In this document: positions 21,301-35,122 of the stretch, piece by piece | Position numbering within the stretch: position 1 is the first letter of the stretch | Layout: each line of letters begins with the position of its first letter | Source: Spongilla lacustris | Lineage: Eukaryota; Porifera; Demospongiae; Spongillida; Spongillidae | Direction: 5' to 3' | Length of the DNA: 64,000 nucleotides | Assembly: GCA_949361645.1 (NCBI GenBank) | Contig: OX442416.1 | Coordinates: 9,634,129-9,698,128 of the forward strand | The notes under the pieces: model-generated | Told to the model about the DNA's origin: nothing | What the model saw: only the letters and a program-made list of their open reading frames with translations | Database searches by the model: none | Translations under genes and position numbers: made by a program

Positions 21301-24300
21301 GGTCACACCCACAAGGACTCTGCTCTGCCGCAGTGCGCTTAACCCTCTCCTGCCTCACATACAGGTCACACCCACAAGAACTCTGCCGCAGTGCGCTTAA
21401 CCCTTTCCTGCCTCACATACAGGTCACACCCACAAGGACTCTGCCGCAGTGTGCTTAACCCTTTCCTGCCTCACATACAGGTCACACCCACAAGGACTCT
21501 GCCGCAGTGCGCTTAACCCTCTCCTGCCTCACATACAGGTCACACCCACAAGGACTCTGCTCTGCCGCAGTGCGCTTAACCCTTTCCTGCCTCACATACA
21601 GGTCACACCCACAAGGACTTTGCTCTGCCGCAGTGCGCTTAACCCTCTCCTGCCTCACATACAGGTCACACCCACAAGGACTCTGCCGCAGTGCGCTTAA
21701 CCCTCTCCTGCCTCACATACAGGTCACACCCACAAGGACTCTGCCGCAGTGCGCTTAACCCTTTCCTGCCTCACATACAGGTCACACCCACAAGGACTCT
21801 GCTCTGCCGCAGTGCGCTTAACCCTTTCCTGCCTCACATACAGGTCACACCCACAAGGACTCTGCTCTGCCGCAGTGCGCCCCCTGCCTCACATACAGGT
21901 CACACCCACAAGGACTCTGCTCTGCCACAGTGCGCTTAACCCTTTGCTGCCTCACATACAGGTCACACCCACAAGGACTCTGCCGCAGTGCACTTAACCC
22001 TCTCCTGCCTCACATACAGGTCACACCTACAAGGACTCTGCTCCGCCGCAGTGCGCTTAACCCTCTCCTGCCTCACATACAGATCACACCCACAAGGACT
22101 CTGCTCTGCCGCAGTGCGCTTAACCCTTTCCTGCCTCACATACAGGTCACACCCACAAGGACTCTGCTCTGCCGCAGTGTGCTTAACCCTCTCCTGCCTC
22201 ACATACAGGTCACACCCACAAGGACTCTGCTCTGCCGCAGTGCGCTTAACCCTTTCCTGCCTCACATACAGGTCACACCCACAAGGACTCTGCTCTGCCG
22301 CAGTGCGCTTAACCCTCTCCTGCCTCACATACAGGTCACACCCACAAGGACTCTGCTCTGCCGCAGTGCGCTTAACCCTCTCCTGCCTCACATACAGGTC
22401 ACACCCACAAGGACTCTGCTCTGCCGCAGTGCGCTTAACCCTTTCCTGCCTCACATACAGGTCACACCCACAAGGACTCTGCTCTGCCGCAGTGCGCTTA
22501 ACCCTCTCCTGCCTCACATACAGGTCACACCCACAAGGACTCTGCCGCAGTGCGCTTAACCCTTTGCTGCCTCACATACAGGTCACACCCACAAGGACTC
22601 TGCCGAAGTGCGTTTAACCCTTTCGTACCTCACATACAGGTCACACCCACAAGGACTCTGCCGCAGTGCGCTTAACCCTCTCCTGCCTCACATACAGGTC
22701 ACACCCACAAGGACTCTGCTTCGCCGCAGTGCGCTTAACCCTCTCCTGCCTCACATACAGGTCACACCCACAAGGACTCTGCCGCAGTGTGCTTAACCCT
22801 TTCCTGCCTCACATACAGGTCACACCCACAAGGACTCTGCTCTGCCGCAGTGCGCTTAACCCTTTCCTGCCTCACATACAGGTCACACCCACAAGGACTC
22901 TGCTCTGCTGCAGTGCGCTTAACCCTTTCCTGCCTCACATACAGGTCACACCCACAAGGACTCTGCTCTGCCGCAGTGCGCTTAACCCTTCCCTGTCTCA
23001 CATACAGGTCACACCCACAAGGACTCTGCTCTGCCGCAGTGCGCTTAACCCTTTCCTGCCTCACATACAGGTCACACCCACAAGGACTCTGCTCTGCCGC
23101 AGTGCGCTTAACCCTCTCCTGCCTCACATACAGGTCACACCCACAAGGACTCTGCCGCAGTGCGCTTAACCCTTTCCTGCCTCACATACAGGTCACACCC
23201 ACAAGGACTCTGCCGCAGTGTGCTTAACCCTTTCCTGCCTCACATACAGGTCACACCCACAAGGACTCTGCCGCAGTGCGCTTAACCCTCTCCTGCCTCA
23301 CATACAGGTCACACCCACAAGGACTCTGCTCTGCCGCAGTGCGCTTAACCCTTTCCTGCCTCACATACAGGTCACACCCACAAGGACTTTGCTCTGCCGC
23401 AGTGCGCTTAACCCTCTCCTGCCTCACATACAGGTCACACCCACAAGGACTCTGCCGCAGTGCGCTTAACCCTCTCCTGCCTCACATACAGGTCACACCC
23501 ACAAGGACTCTGCCGCAGTGTGCTTAACCCTTTCCTGCCTCACATACAGGTCACACCCACAAGGACTCTGCTCTGCCGCAGTGCGCTTAACCTTTCCTGC
23601 CTCACATACAGGTCATACCCACAAGGACTCTGCCGCAGTGTGCTTAACCCTTTGCTGCCTCACATACAGGTCACACCCACAAGGACTCTGCCGCAGTGCG
23701 CTTAACCCTTTCCTGCCTCACATACAGGTCACACCCACAAGGACTCTGCTCTGCCGCAGTGCGCTTAACCCTTTCCTGCCTCACATACAGGTCACACCCA
23801 CAAGGACTCTGCTCTGCCACAGTGCGCTTAACCCTCTCCTGCCTCAGATACAGGTCACACCCACAAGGATTCTGCTCTGCCGCAGTGCGCTTAACCCCCT
23901 CCTGCCTCACATACAGGTCACACCCACAAGGACTCTGCTCTGCCGCAGTGCGCTTAACCCTCTCCTGCCTCACATACAGGTCACACCCACAAGGACTCTG
24001 CTCTGCCGCAGTGCGCTTAACCCTCTCCTGCCTCACATACAGGTCACACCCACAAGGACTCTGCTCTGCTGCAGTGCGCTTAACCCTTTCCTGCCTCACA
24101 TACAGGTCACACCCACAAGGACTCTGCTCTGCCGCAGTGCGCTTAACCCTCTCCTGCCTCACATACAGGTCACACCCACAAGGACTCTGCTCTGCCGCAG
24201 TGCGCTTAACCCTTTCCTGCCTCACATACAGGTCACACCCACAAGGACTCTGCTTCGCCGCAGTGCGCTTAACCCTCTCCTGCCTCACATACAGGTCACA

Positions 24301-27300
24301 CCCACAAGGACTCTGCCGCAGTGTGCTTAACCCTTTCCTGCCTCACATACAGGTCACACCCACAAGGACTCTGCTCTGCCGCAGTGCGCTTAACCCTTTC
24401 CTGCCTCACATACAGGTCACACCCACAAGGACTCTGCTCTGCTGCAGTGCGCTTAACCCTTTCCTGCCTCACATACAGGTCACACCCACAAGGACTCTGC
24501 TCTGCCGCAGTGCGCTTAACCCTTCCCTGTCTCACATACTGGTCACACCCACAAGGACTCTGCTCTGCCGCAGTGCGCTTAACCCTTTCCTGCCTCACAT
24601 ACAGGTCACACCCACAAGGACTCTGCTCTGCCTCAGTGCGCTTAACCCTTTCCTGCCTCACATACAGGTCACACCCACAAGGACTCTGCTCTGCCGCAGT
24701 GCGCTTAACCCTCTCCTGCCTCACATACAGGTCACACCCACAAGGACTCTGCCGCAGTGCGCTTAACCCTTTCCTGCCTCACATACAGGTCACACCCACA
24801 AGGACTCTGCCGCAGTGTGCTTAACCCTTTCCTGCCTCACATACAGGTCACACCCACAAGGACTCTGCCGCAGTGCGCTTAACCCTCTCCTGCCTCACAT
24901 ACAGGTCACACCCACAAGGACTCTGCTCTGCCGCAGTGCGCTTAACCCTTTCCTGCCTCACATACAGGTCACACCCACAAGGACTTTGCTCTGCCGCAGT
25001 GCGCTTAACCCTCTCCTGCCTCACATACAGGTCACACCCACAAGGACTCTGCCGCAGTGCGCTTAACCCTCTCCTGCCTCACATACAGGTCACACCCACA
25101 AGGACTCTGCCGCAGTGTGCTTAACCCTTTCCTGCCTCACATACAGGTCACACCCACAAGGACTCTGCTCTGCCGCAGTGCGCTTAACCTTTCCTGCCTC
25201 ACATACAGGTCATACCCACAAGGACTCTGCCGCAGTGTGCTTAACCCTTTGCTGCCTCACATACAGGTCACACCCACAAGGACTCTGCCGCAGTGCGCTT
25301 AACCCTTTCCTGCCTCACATACAGGTCACACCCACAAGGACTCTGCTCTGCCGCAGTGCGCTTAACCCTTTCCTGCCTCACATACAGGTCACACCCACAA
25401 GGACTCTGCTCTGCCACAGTGCGCTTAACCCTCTCCTGCCTCAGATACAGGTCACACCCACAAGGATTCTGCTCTGCCGCAGTGCGCTTAACCCCCTCCT
25501 GCCTCACATACAGGTCACACCCACAAGGACTCTGCTCTGCCGCAGTGCGCTTAACCCTCTCCTGCCTCACATACAGGTCACACCCACAAGGACTCTGCTC
25601 TGCCGCAGTGCGCTTAACCCTCTCCTGCCTCACATACAGGTCACACCCACAAGGACTCTGCTCTGCTGCAGTGCGCTTAACCCTTTCCTGCCTCACATAC
25701 AGGTCACACCCACAAGGACTCTGCTCTGCCGCAGTGCGCTTAACCCTCTCCTGCCTCACATACAGGTCACACCCACAAGGACTCTGCTCTGCCGCAGTGC
25801 GCTTAACCCTTTCCTGCCTCACATACAGGTCACACCCACAAGGACTCTGCTCTGCCGCAGTGCGCCCCCTGCCTCACATACAGGTCACACCCACAAGGAC
25901 TTTGCTCTGCCACAGTGCGCTTAACCCTTTGCTGCCTCACATACAGGTCACACCCACAAGGACTCTGCCGCAGTGCACTTAACCCTCTCCTGCCTCACAT
26001 ACAGGTCACACCTACAAGGACTCTGCTCCGCCGCAGTGCGCTTAACCCTCTCCTGCGTCACATACAGGTCACACCCACAAGGACTCTGCTCTGCCGCAGT
26101 GCGCTTAACCCTTTCCTGCCTCACATACAGGTCACACCCACAAGGACTCTGCTCTGCCGCAGTGTGCTTAACCCTCTCCTGCCTCACATACAGGTCACAC
26201 CCACAAGGACTCTGCTCTGCCGCAGTGCGCTTAACCCTTTCCTGCCTCACATACAGGTCACACCCACAAGGACTCTGCTCTGCCGCAGTGCGCTTAACCC
26301 TCTCCTGCCTCACATACAGGTCACACCCACAAGGACTCTGCTCTGCCGCAGTGCGCTTAACCCTCTCCTGCCTCACATACAGGTCACACCCACAAGGACT
26401 CTGCTCTGCCGCAGTGCGCTTAACCCTTTCCTGCCTCACATACAGGTCACACCCACAAGGACTCTGCTCTGCCGCAGTGTGCTTAACCCTCTCCTGCCTC
26501 ACATACAGGTCACACCCACAAGGACTCTGCTCTGCCGCAGTGCGCTTAACCCTTTCCTGCCTCACATACAGGTCACACCCACAAGGACTCTGCTCTGCCG
26601 CAGTGCGCTTAACCCTCTCCTGCCTCACATACAGGTCACACCCACAAGGACTCTGCTCTGCCGCAGTGCGCTTAACCCTCTCCTGCCTCACATACAGGTC
26701 ACACCCACAAGGACTCTGCTCTGCCGCAGTGCGCTTAACCCTTTCCTGCCTCACATACAGGTCACACCCACAAGGACTCTGCTCTGCCGCAGTGCGCTTA
26801 ACCCTCTCCTGCCTCACATACAGGTCACACCCACAAGGACTCTGCCGCAGTGCGCTTAACCCTTTGCTGCCTCACATACAGGTCACACCCACAAGGACTC
26901 TGCAGTGCGCTTAACCCTTTCCTACCTCACATACAGGTCACACCCACAAGGACTCTGCCGCAGTGCGCTTAACCCTCTCCTGCCTCACATACAGGTCACA
27001 CCCACAAGGACTCTGCTCCGCCGCAGTGCGCTTAACCCTCTCCTGCCTCACATACAGGTCACACCCACAAGGACTTTGCCGCAGTGTGCTTAACCTTTTC
27101 CTGCCTCACATACAGGTCACACCCACAAGGACACTGCCGCAGTGCACTTAACCCTTTCCTGCCTCACATACAGGTCACACCCACAAGGACTCTGCTCTGC
27201 CGCAGTGCGCTTAACCCTTCCCTGTCTCACATACAGGTCACACCCACAAGGACTCTGCTCTGCCGCAGTGCGCTTAACCCTTTCCTGCCTCACATACAGG

Positions 27301-29093
27301 TCACACCCACAAGGACTCTGCTCTGCCTCAGTGCGCTTAACCCTTTCCTGCCTCACATACAGGTCACACCCACAAGGACTCTGCTCTGCCGCAGTGCGCT
27401 TTACCCTCTCCTGCCTCACATACAGGTCACACCCACAAGGACTCTGCCGCAGTGCGCTTAACCCTTTCCTGCCTCACATACAGGTCACACCCACAAGGAC
27501 TCTGCCGCAGTGTGCTTAACCCTTTCCTGCCTCACATACAGGTCACACCCACAAGGACTCTGCCGCAGTGCGCTTAACCCTCTCCTGCCTCACATACAGG
27601 TCACACCCACAAGGACTCTGCCGCAGTGCGCTTAACCCTCTCCTGCCTCACATACAGGTCACACCCACAAGGACTCTGCTCTGCCGCAGTGCGCTTAACC
27701 CTCTCCTGCCTCACATACAGGTCACACCCACAAGGACTCTGCTCTGCTGCAGTGCGCTTAACCCTTTCCTGCCTCACATACAGGTCACACCCACAAGGAC
27801 TCTGCTCTGCCCCAGTGCGCTTAACCCTTTCCTGCCTCACATACAGGTCACACCCACAAGGACTTTGCTCTGCCGCAGTGCGCTTAACCCTCTCCTGCCT
27901 CACATACAGGTCACACCCACAAGGACTCTGCCGCAGTGCGCTTAACCCTTTCTTGCCTCACATACAGTCACACCCACATGGACTCTGCCGCAGTGTGCTT
28001 AACCCTTTCCTGCCTCACATACAGGTCACACCCACAAGGACTCTGCTCTGCTGCAGTGCGCTTAACCCTTTCCTGCCTCACATACAGGTCACACCCACAA
28101 GGACTCTGCCGCAGTGCGCTTAACCCTTTGCTGCCTCACATACAGGTCACACCCACAAGGACTCTGACGCAGTGCGCTTTTAACCCTTTCCTGCCTCACA
28201 TACAGGTCACACCCACAAGGACTCTGCTCTGCCGCAGTGCGCTTAACCCTTTCCTGCCTCACATACAGGTCACACCCACAAGGACTCTGCTCTGCCGCAG
28301 TGCGCTTAACCCTTTCGTGCCTCACATACAGGTCACACCCACAAGGACTCTGCTCTGCCGCAGTGCGCTTAACCCTTTCCTGCCTCACATGCAGATCACA
28401 CCCACAAGGACTCTGCTCTGCCGCAGTGCGCTTAACCCTTTCCTGCCTCACATACAGGTCACACCCACAAGGACTCTGCTTTGCCGCAGTGCGCTTAACC
28501 CTCTCCTGCCTCACATACAGGTCACACCCACAAGGACTCTGCTCCGCCGCAGTGCGCTTAACCCTCTCCTGCCTCACATACAGGTCACACCCACAAGGAC
28601 TTTGCCGCAGTGTGCTTAACCTTTTCCTGCCTCACATACAGGTCACACCCACAAGGACACTGCCGCAGTGCACTTAACCCTTTCCTGCCTCACATACAGG
28701 TCACACCCACAAGGACTCTGCTCTGCCGCAGTGCGCTTAACCCTTCCCTGTCTCACATACAGGTCACACCCACAAGGACTCTGCTCTGCCGCAGTGCGCT
28801 TAACCCTTTCCTGCCTCACATACAGGTCACACCCACAAGGACTCTGCTCTGCCTCAGTGCGCTTAACCCTTTCCTGCCTCACATACAGGTCACACCCACA
28901 AGGACTCTGCTCTGCCGCAGTGCGCTTTACCCTCTCCTGCCTCACATACAGGTCACACCCACAAGGACTCTGCCGCAGTGCGCTTAACCCTTTCCTGCCT
29001 CACATACAGGTCACACCCACAAGGACTCTGCCGCAGTGTGCTTAACCCTTTCCTGCCTCACATACAGGTCACACCCACAAGGACTCTGCCGCA

Positions 29094-32000
29094 GTGCGCT
29101 TAACCCTCTCCTGCCTCACATACAGGTCACACCCACAAGGACTCTGCCGCAGTGCGCTTAACCCTCTCCTGCCTCACATACAGGTCACACCCACAAGGAC
29201 TCTGCTCTGCCGCAGTGCGCTTAACCCTCTCCTGCCTCACATACAGGTCACACCCACAAGGACTCTGCTCTGCTGCAGTGCGCTTAACCCTTTCCTGCCT
29301 CACATACAGGTCACACCCACAAGGACTCTGCTCTGCCGCAGTGCGCTTAACCCTCTCCTGCCTCACATACAGGTCACACCCACAGGGACTCTGCTCTACC
29401 GCAGTGCGCTTAACCCTTTCCTGCCTCACATACAGGTCACACCCACAAGGACTCTGCTCTGCCGCAGTGCGCTTAACCCTCTCCTGCCTCACATACAGGT
29501 CACACCCACAAGGACTCTGCCGCAGTGCGCTTAACCCTTTGCTGCCTCACATACAGGTCACACCCACAAGGACTCTGCCGCAGTGCGCTTAACCCTTTCC
29601 TACCTCACATACAGGTCACACCCACAAGGACTCTGCTCCGCCGCAGTGCGCTTAACCCTCTCCTGCCTCACATACAGGTCACACCCACAAGGACTCTGCC
29701 GCAGTGTGTTTAACCCTTTCCTGCCTCACATACAGGTCACACCCACAAGGACACTGCCGCAGTGCGCTTAACCCTTTCCTGCCTCACATACAGGTCACAC
29801 CCACAAGGACTCTGCTCTGCTGCAGTGCGCTTAACCCTTTCCTGCCTCACATACAGGTCACACCCACAAGGACTCTGCTCTGCCGCAGTGCGCTTAACCC
29901 TTTCCTGTCTCACATACAGGTCACACCCACAAGGACTCTGCTCTGCCGCAGTGCGCTTAACCCTTTCCTGCCTCACATACAGGTCACACCCACAAGGACT
30001 CTGCTCTGCCCCAGTGCGCTTAACCCTTTCCTGCCTCACATACAGGTCACACCCACAAGGACTTTGCTCTGCCGCAGTGCGCTTAACCCTCTCCTGCCTC
30101 ACATACAGGTCACACCCACAAGGACTCTGCCGCAGTGCGCTTAACCCTTTCTTGCCTCACATACAGTCACACCCACAAGGACTTAGCCGCAGTGTGCTTA
30201 ACCCTTTCCTGCCTCACATACAGGTCACACCCACAAGGACTCTGCTCTGCCGCAGTGCGCTTAACCCTTTCCTGCCTCACATACAGGTCACACCCACAAG
30301 GACTCCGCCGCAGTGCGCTTAACCCTTTGCTGCCTCACATACAGGTCACACCCACAAGGACTCTGACGCAGTGCGCTTTTAACCCTTTCCTGCCTCACAT
30401 ACAGGTCACACCCACAAGGACTCTGCTCTGCCGCAGTGCGCTTAACCCTTTCCTGCCTCACATACAGGTCACACCCACAAGGACTCTGCTCTGCCGCAGT
30501 GCGCTTAACCCTTTCGTGCCTCACATGCAGATCACACCCACAAGGACTCTGCTCTGCCGCAGTGCGCTTAACCCTTTCCTGCCTCACATACAGGTCACAC
30601 CCACAAGGACTCTGCTTTGCCGCAGTGCGCTTAACCCTCTCCTGCCTCACATACAGGTCACACCCACAAGGACTCTGCTCCGCCGCAGTGCGCTTAACCC
30701 TCTCCTGCCTCACATACAGGTCACACCCACAAGGACTTTGCCGCAGTGTGCTTAACCTTTTCCTGCCTCACATACAGGTCACACCCACAAGGACACTGCC
30801 GCAGTGCACTTAACCCTTTCCTGCCTCACATACAGGTCACACCCACAAGGACTCTGCTCTGCCGCAGTGCGCTTAACCCTCTCCTGCCTCACATACAGGT
30901 CACACCCACAAGGACTCTGCCGCAGTGCGCTTAACCCTTTCTTGCCTCACATACAATCACACCCACAAGGACTCTGCCGCAGTGTGCTTAACCCTTTCCT
31001 GCCTCACATACAGGTCACACCCACAAGGACTCTGCTCTGCCGCAGTGCGCTTAACCCTTTCCTGCCTCACATACAGGTCACACCCACAAGGACTCTGCCG
31101 CAGTGCTCTTAACCCTTTGCTGCCTCACATACAGGTCACACCCACAAGGACTCTGACGCAGTGCGCTTTTAACCCTTTCCTGCCTCACATACAGGTCACA
31201 CCCACAAGGACTCTGCTCTGCCGCAGTGCGCTTAACCCTTTCCTGCCTCACATACAGGTCACACCCACAAGGACTCTGCTCTGCCGCAGTGCGCTTAACC
31301 CTTTCGTGCCTCACATACAGGTCACACCCACAAGGACTCTGCTCTGCCGCAGTGCGCTTAACCCTTTCCTGCCTCACATGCAGATCACACCCACAAGGAC
31401 TCTGCTCTGCCGCAGTGCGCTTAACCCTTTCCTGCCTCACATACAGGTCACACCCACAAGGACTCTGCTTTGCCGCAGTGCGCTTAACCCTCTCCTGCCT
31501 CACATACAGGTCACACCCACAAGGACTCTGCTCCGCCGCAGTGCGTTTAACCCTCTCCTGCCTCACATACAGGTCACACCCACAAGGACTTTGCCGCAGT
31601 GTGCTTAACCTTTTCCTGCCTCACATACAGGTCACACCCACAAGGACACTGCCGCAGTGCACTTAACCCTTTCCTGCCTCACATACAGGTCACACCCACA
31701 AGGACTCTGCTCTGCCGCAGTGCGCTTAACCCTTCCCTGTCTCACATACAGGTCACACCCACAAGGACTCTGCTCTGCCGCAGTGCGCTTAACCCTTTCC
31801 TGCCTCACATACAGGTCACACCCACAAGGACTCTGCTCTGCCTCAGTGCGCTTAACCCTTTCCTGCCTCACATACAGGTCACACCCACAAGGACTCTGCT
31901 CTGCCGCAGTGCGCTTTACCCTCTCCTGCCTCACATACAGGTCACACCCACAAGGACTCTGCCGCAGTGCGCTTAACCCTTTCCTGCCTCACATACAGGT

Positions 32001-32780
32001 CACACCCACAAGGACTCTGCCGCAGTGTGCTTAACCCTTTCCTGCCTCACATACAGGTCACACCCACAAGGACTCTGCCGCAGTGCGCTTAACCCTCTCC
32101 TGCCTCACATACAGGTCACACCCACAAGGACTCTGCCGCAGTGCGCTTAACCCTCTCCTGCCTCACATACAGGTCACACCCACAAGGACTCTGCTCTGCC
32201 GCAGTGCGCTTAACCCTCTCCTGCCTCACATACAGGTCACACCCACAAGGACTCTGCTCTGCTGCAGTGCGCTTAACCCTTTCCTGCCTCACATACAGGT
32301 CACACCCACAAGGACTCTGCTCTGCCGCAGTGCGCTTAACCCTCTCCTGCCTCACATACAGGTCACACCCACAGGGACTCTGCTCTACCGCAGTGCGCTT
32401 AACCCTTTCCTGCCTCACATACAGGTCACACCCACAAGGACTCTGCTCTGCCGCAGTGCGCTTAACCCTCTCCTGCCTCACATACAGGTCACACCCACAA
32501 GGACTCTGCCGCAGTGCGCTTAACCCTTTGCTGCCTCACATACAGGTCACACCCACAAGGACTCTGCCGCAGTGCGCTTAACCCTTTCCTACCTCACATA
32601 CAGGTCACACCCACAAGGACTCTGCTCCGCCGCAGTGCGCTTAACCCTCTCCTGCCTCACATACAGGTCACACCCACAAGGACTCTGCCGCAGTGTGCTT
32701 AACCCTTTCCTGCCTCACATACAGGTCACACCCACAAGGACACTGCCGCAGTGCGCTTAACCCTTTCCTGCCTCACATAC
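29094..32780. repeat. Higher-order repeat block, copy 1 (6,029-bp offset)
   Basis: The sequence of long and short units and rare variants here is repeated 6,029 bp downstream (35,123-38,809), including ACAGGGACTCTGCTCTACCG, the two-base-longer GCGCTTTTAACCC unit and the shortened ACATACAGTCAC/ACATACAATCAC unit. Within the block, a shorter offset of 2,989 bp also holds. The copies are nearly identical, which suggests recent large-scale exchange. Confidence 0.8.
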
Positions 32781-35122
32781 AGGTCACACCCACAAGGACT
32801 CTGCTCTGCTGCAGTGCGCTTAACCCTTTCCTGCCTCACATACAGGTCACACCCACAAGGACTCTGCTCTGCCTCAGTGCGCTTAACCCTTTCCTGCCTC
32901 ACATACAGGTCACACCCACAAGGACTCTGCTCTGCCTCAGTGCGCTTAACCCTTTCCTGCCTCACATACAGGTCACACCCACAAGGACTCTGCTCTGCCG
33001 CAGTGCGCTTTACCCTCTCCTGCCTCACATACAGGTCACACCCACAAGGACTCTGCCGCAGTGCGCTTAACCCTTTCCTGCCTCACATACAGGTCACACC
33101 CACAAGGACTCTGCCGCAGTGTGCTTAACCCTTTCCTGCCTCACATACAGGTCACACCCACAAGGACTCTGCCGCAGTGCGCTTAACCCTCTCCTGCCTC
33201 ACATACAGGTCACACCCACAAGGACTCTGCCGCAGTGCGCTTAACCCTCTCCTGCCTCACATACAGGTCACACCCACAAGGACTCTGCTCTGCCGCAGTG
33301 CGCTTAACCCTCTCCTGCCTCACATACAGGTCACACCCACAAGGACTCTGCTCTGCTGCAGTGCGCTTAACCCTTTCCTGCCTCACATACAGGTCACACC
33401 CACAAGGACTCTGCTCTGCCGCAGTGCGCTTAACCCTCTCCTGCCTCACATACAGGTCACACCCACAGGGACTCTGCTCTACCGCAGTGCGCTTAACCCT
33501 TTCCTGCCTCACATACAGGTCACACCCACAAGGACTCTGCTCTGCCGCAGTGCGCTTAACCCTCTCCTGCCTCACATACAGGTCACACCCACAAGGACTC
33601 TGCCGCAGTGCGCTTAACCCTTTGCTGCCTCACATACAGGTCACACCCACAAGGACTCTGCCGCAGTGCGCTTAACCCTTTCCTACCTCACATACAGGTC
33701 ACACCCACAAGGACTCTGCTCTGCCGCAGTGCGCTTAACCCTTTCCTGCCTCACATACAGGTCACACCCACAAGGACTCTGCTCTGCCTCAGTGCGCTTA
33801 ACCCTTTCCTGCCTCACATACAGGTCACACCCACAAGGACTCTGCTCTGCCGCAGTGCGCTTTACCCTCTCCTGCCTCACATACAGGTCACACCCACAAG
33901 GACTCTGCCGCAGTGCGCTTAACCCTTTCCTGCCTCACATACAGGTCACACCCACAAGGACTCTGCCGCAGTGTGCTTAACCCTTTCCTGCCTCACATAC
34001 AGGTCACACCCACAAGGACTCTGCCGCAGTGCGCTTAACCCTCTCCTGCCTCACATACAGGTCACACCCACAAGGACTCTGCCGCAGTGCGCTTAACCCT
34101 CTCCTGCCTCACATACAGGTCACACCCACAAGGACTCTGCTCTGCCGCAGTGCGCTTAACCCTCTCCTGCCTCACATACAGGTCACACCCACAAGGACTC
34201 TGCTCTGCTGCAGTGCGCTTAACCCTTTCCTGCCTCACATACAGGTCACACCCACAAGGACTCTGCTCTGCCGCAGTGCGCTTAACCCTCTCCTGCCTCA
34301 CATACAGGTCACACCCACAGGGACTCTGCTCTACCGCAGTGCGCTTAACCCTTTCCTGCCTCACATACAGGTCACACCCACAAGGACTCTGCTCTGCCGC
34401 AGTGCGCTTAACCCTCTCCTGCCTCACATACAGGTCACACCCACAAGGACTCTGCCGCAGTGCGCTTAACCCTTTGCTGCCTCACATACAGGTCACACCC
34501 ACAAGGACTCTGCCGCAGTGCGCTTAACCCTTTCCTACCTCACATACAGGTCACACCCACAAGGACTCTGCTCCGCCGCAGTGCGCTTAACCCTCTCCTG
34601 CCTCACATACAGGTCACACCCACAAGGACTCTGCCGCAGTGTGCTTAACCCTTTCCTGCCTCACATACAGGTCACACCCACAAGGACACTGCCGCAGTGC
34701 GCTTAACCCTTTCCTGCCTCACATACAGGTCACACCCACAAGGACTCTGCTCTGCTGCAGTGCGCTTAACCCTTTCCTGCCTCACATACAGGTCACACCC
34801 ACAAGGACTCTGCTCTGCCTCAGTGCGCTTAACCCTTTCCTGCCTCACATACAGGTCACACCCACAAGGACTCTGCTCTGCCTCAGTGCGCTTAACCCTT
34901 TCCTGCCTCACATACAGGTCACACCCACAAGGACTCTGCTCTGCCGCAGTGCGCTTTACCCTCTCCTGCCTCACATACAGGTCACACCCACAAGGACTCT
35001 GCCGCAGTGCGCTTAACCCTTTCCTGCCTCACATACAGGTCACACCCACAAGGACTCTGCCGCAGTGTGCTTAACCCTTTCCTGCCTCACATACAGGTCA
35101 CACCCACAAGGACTCTGCCGCA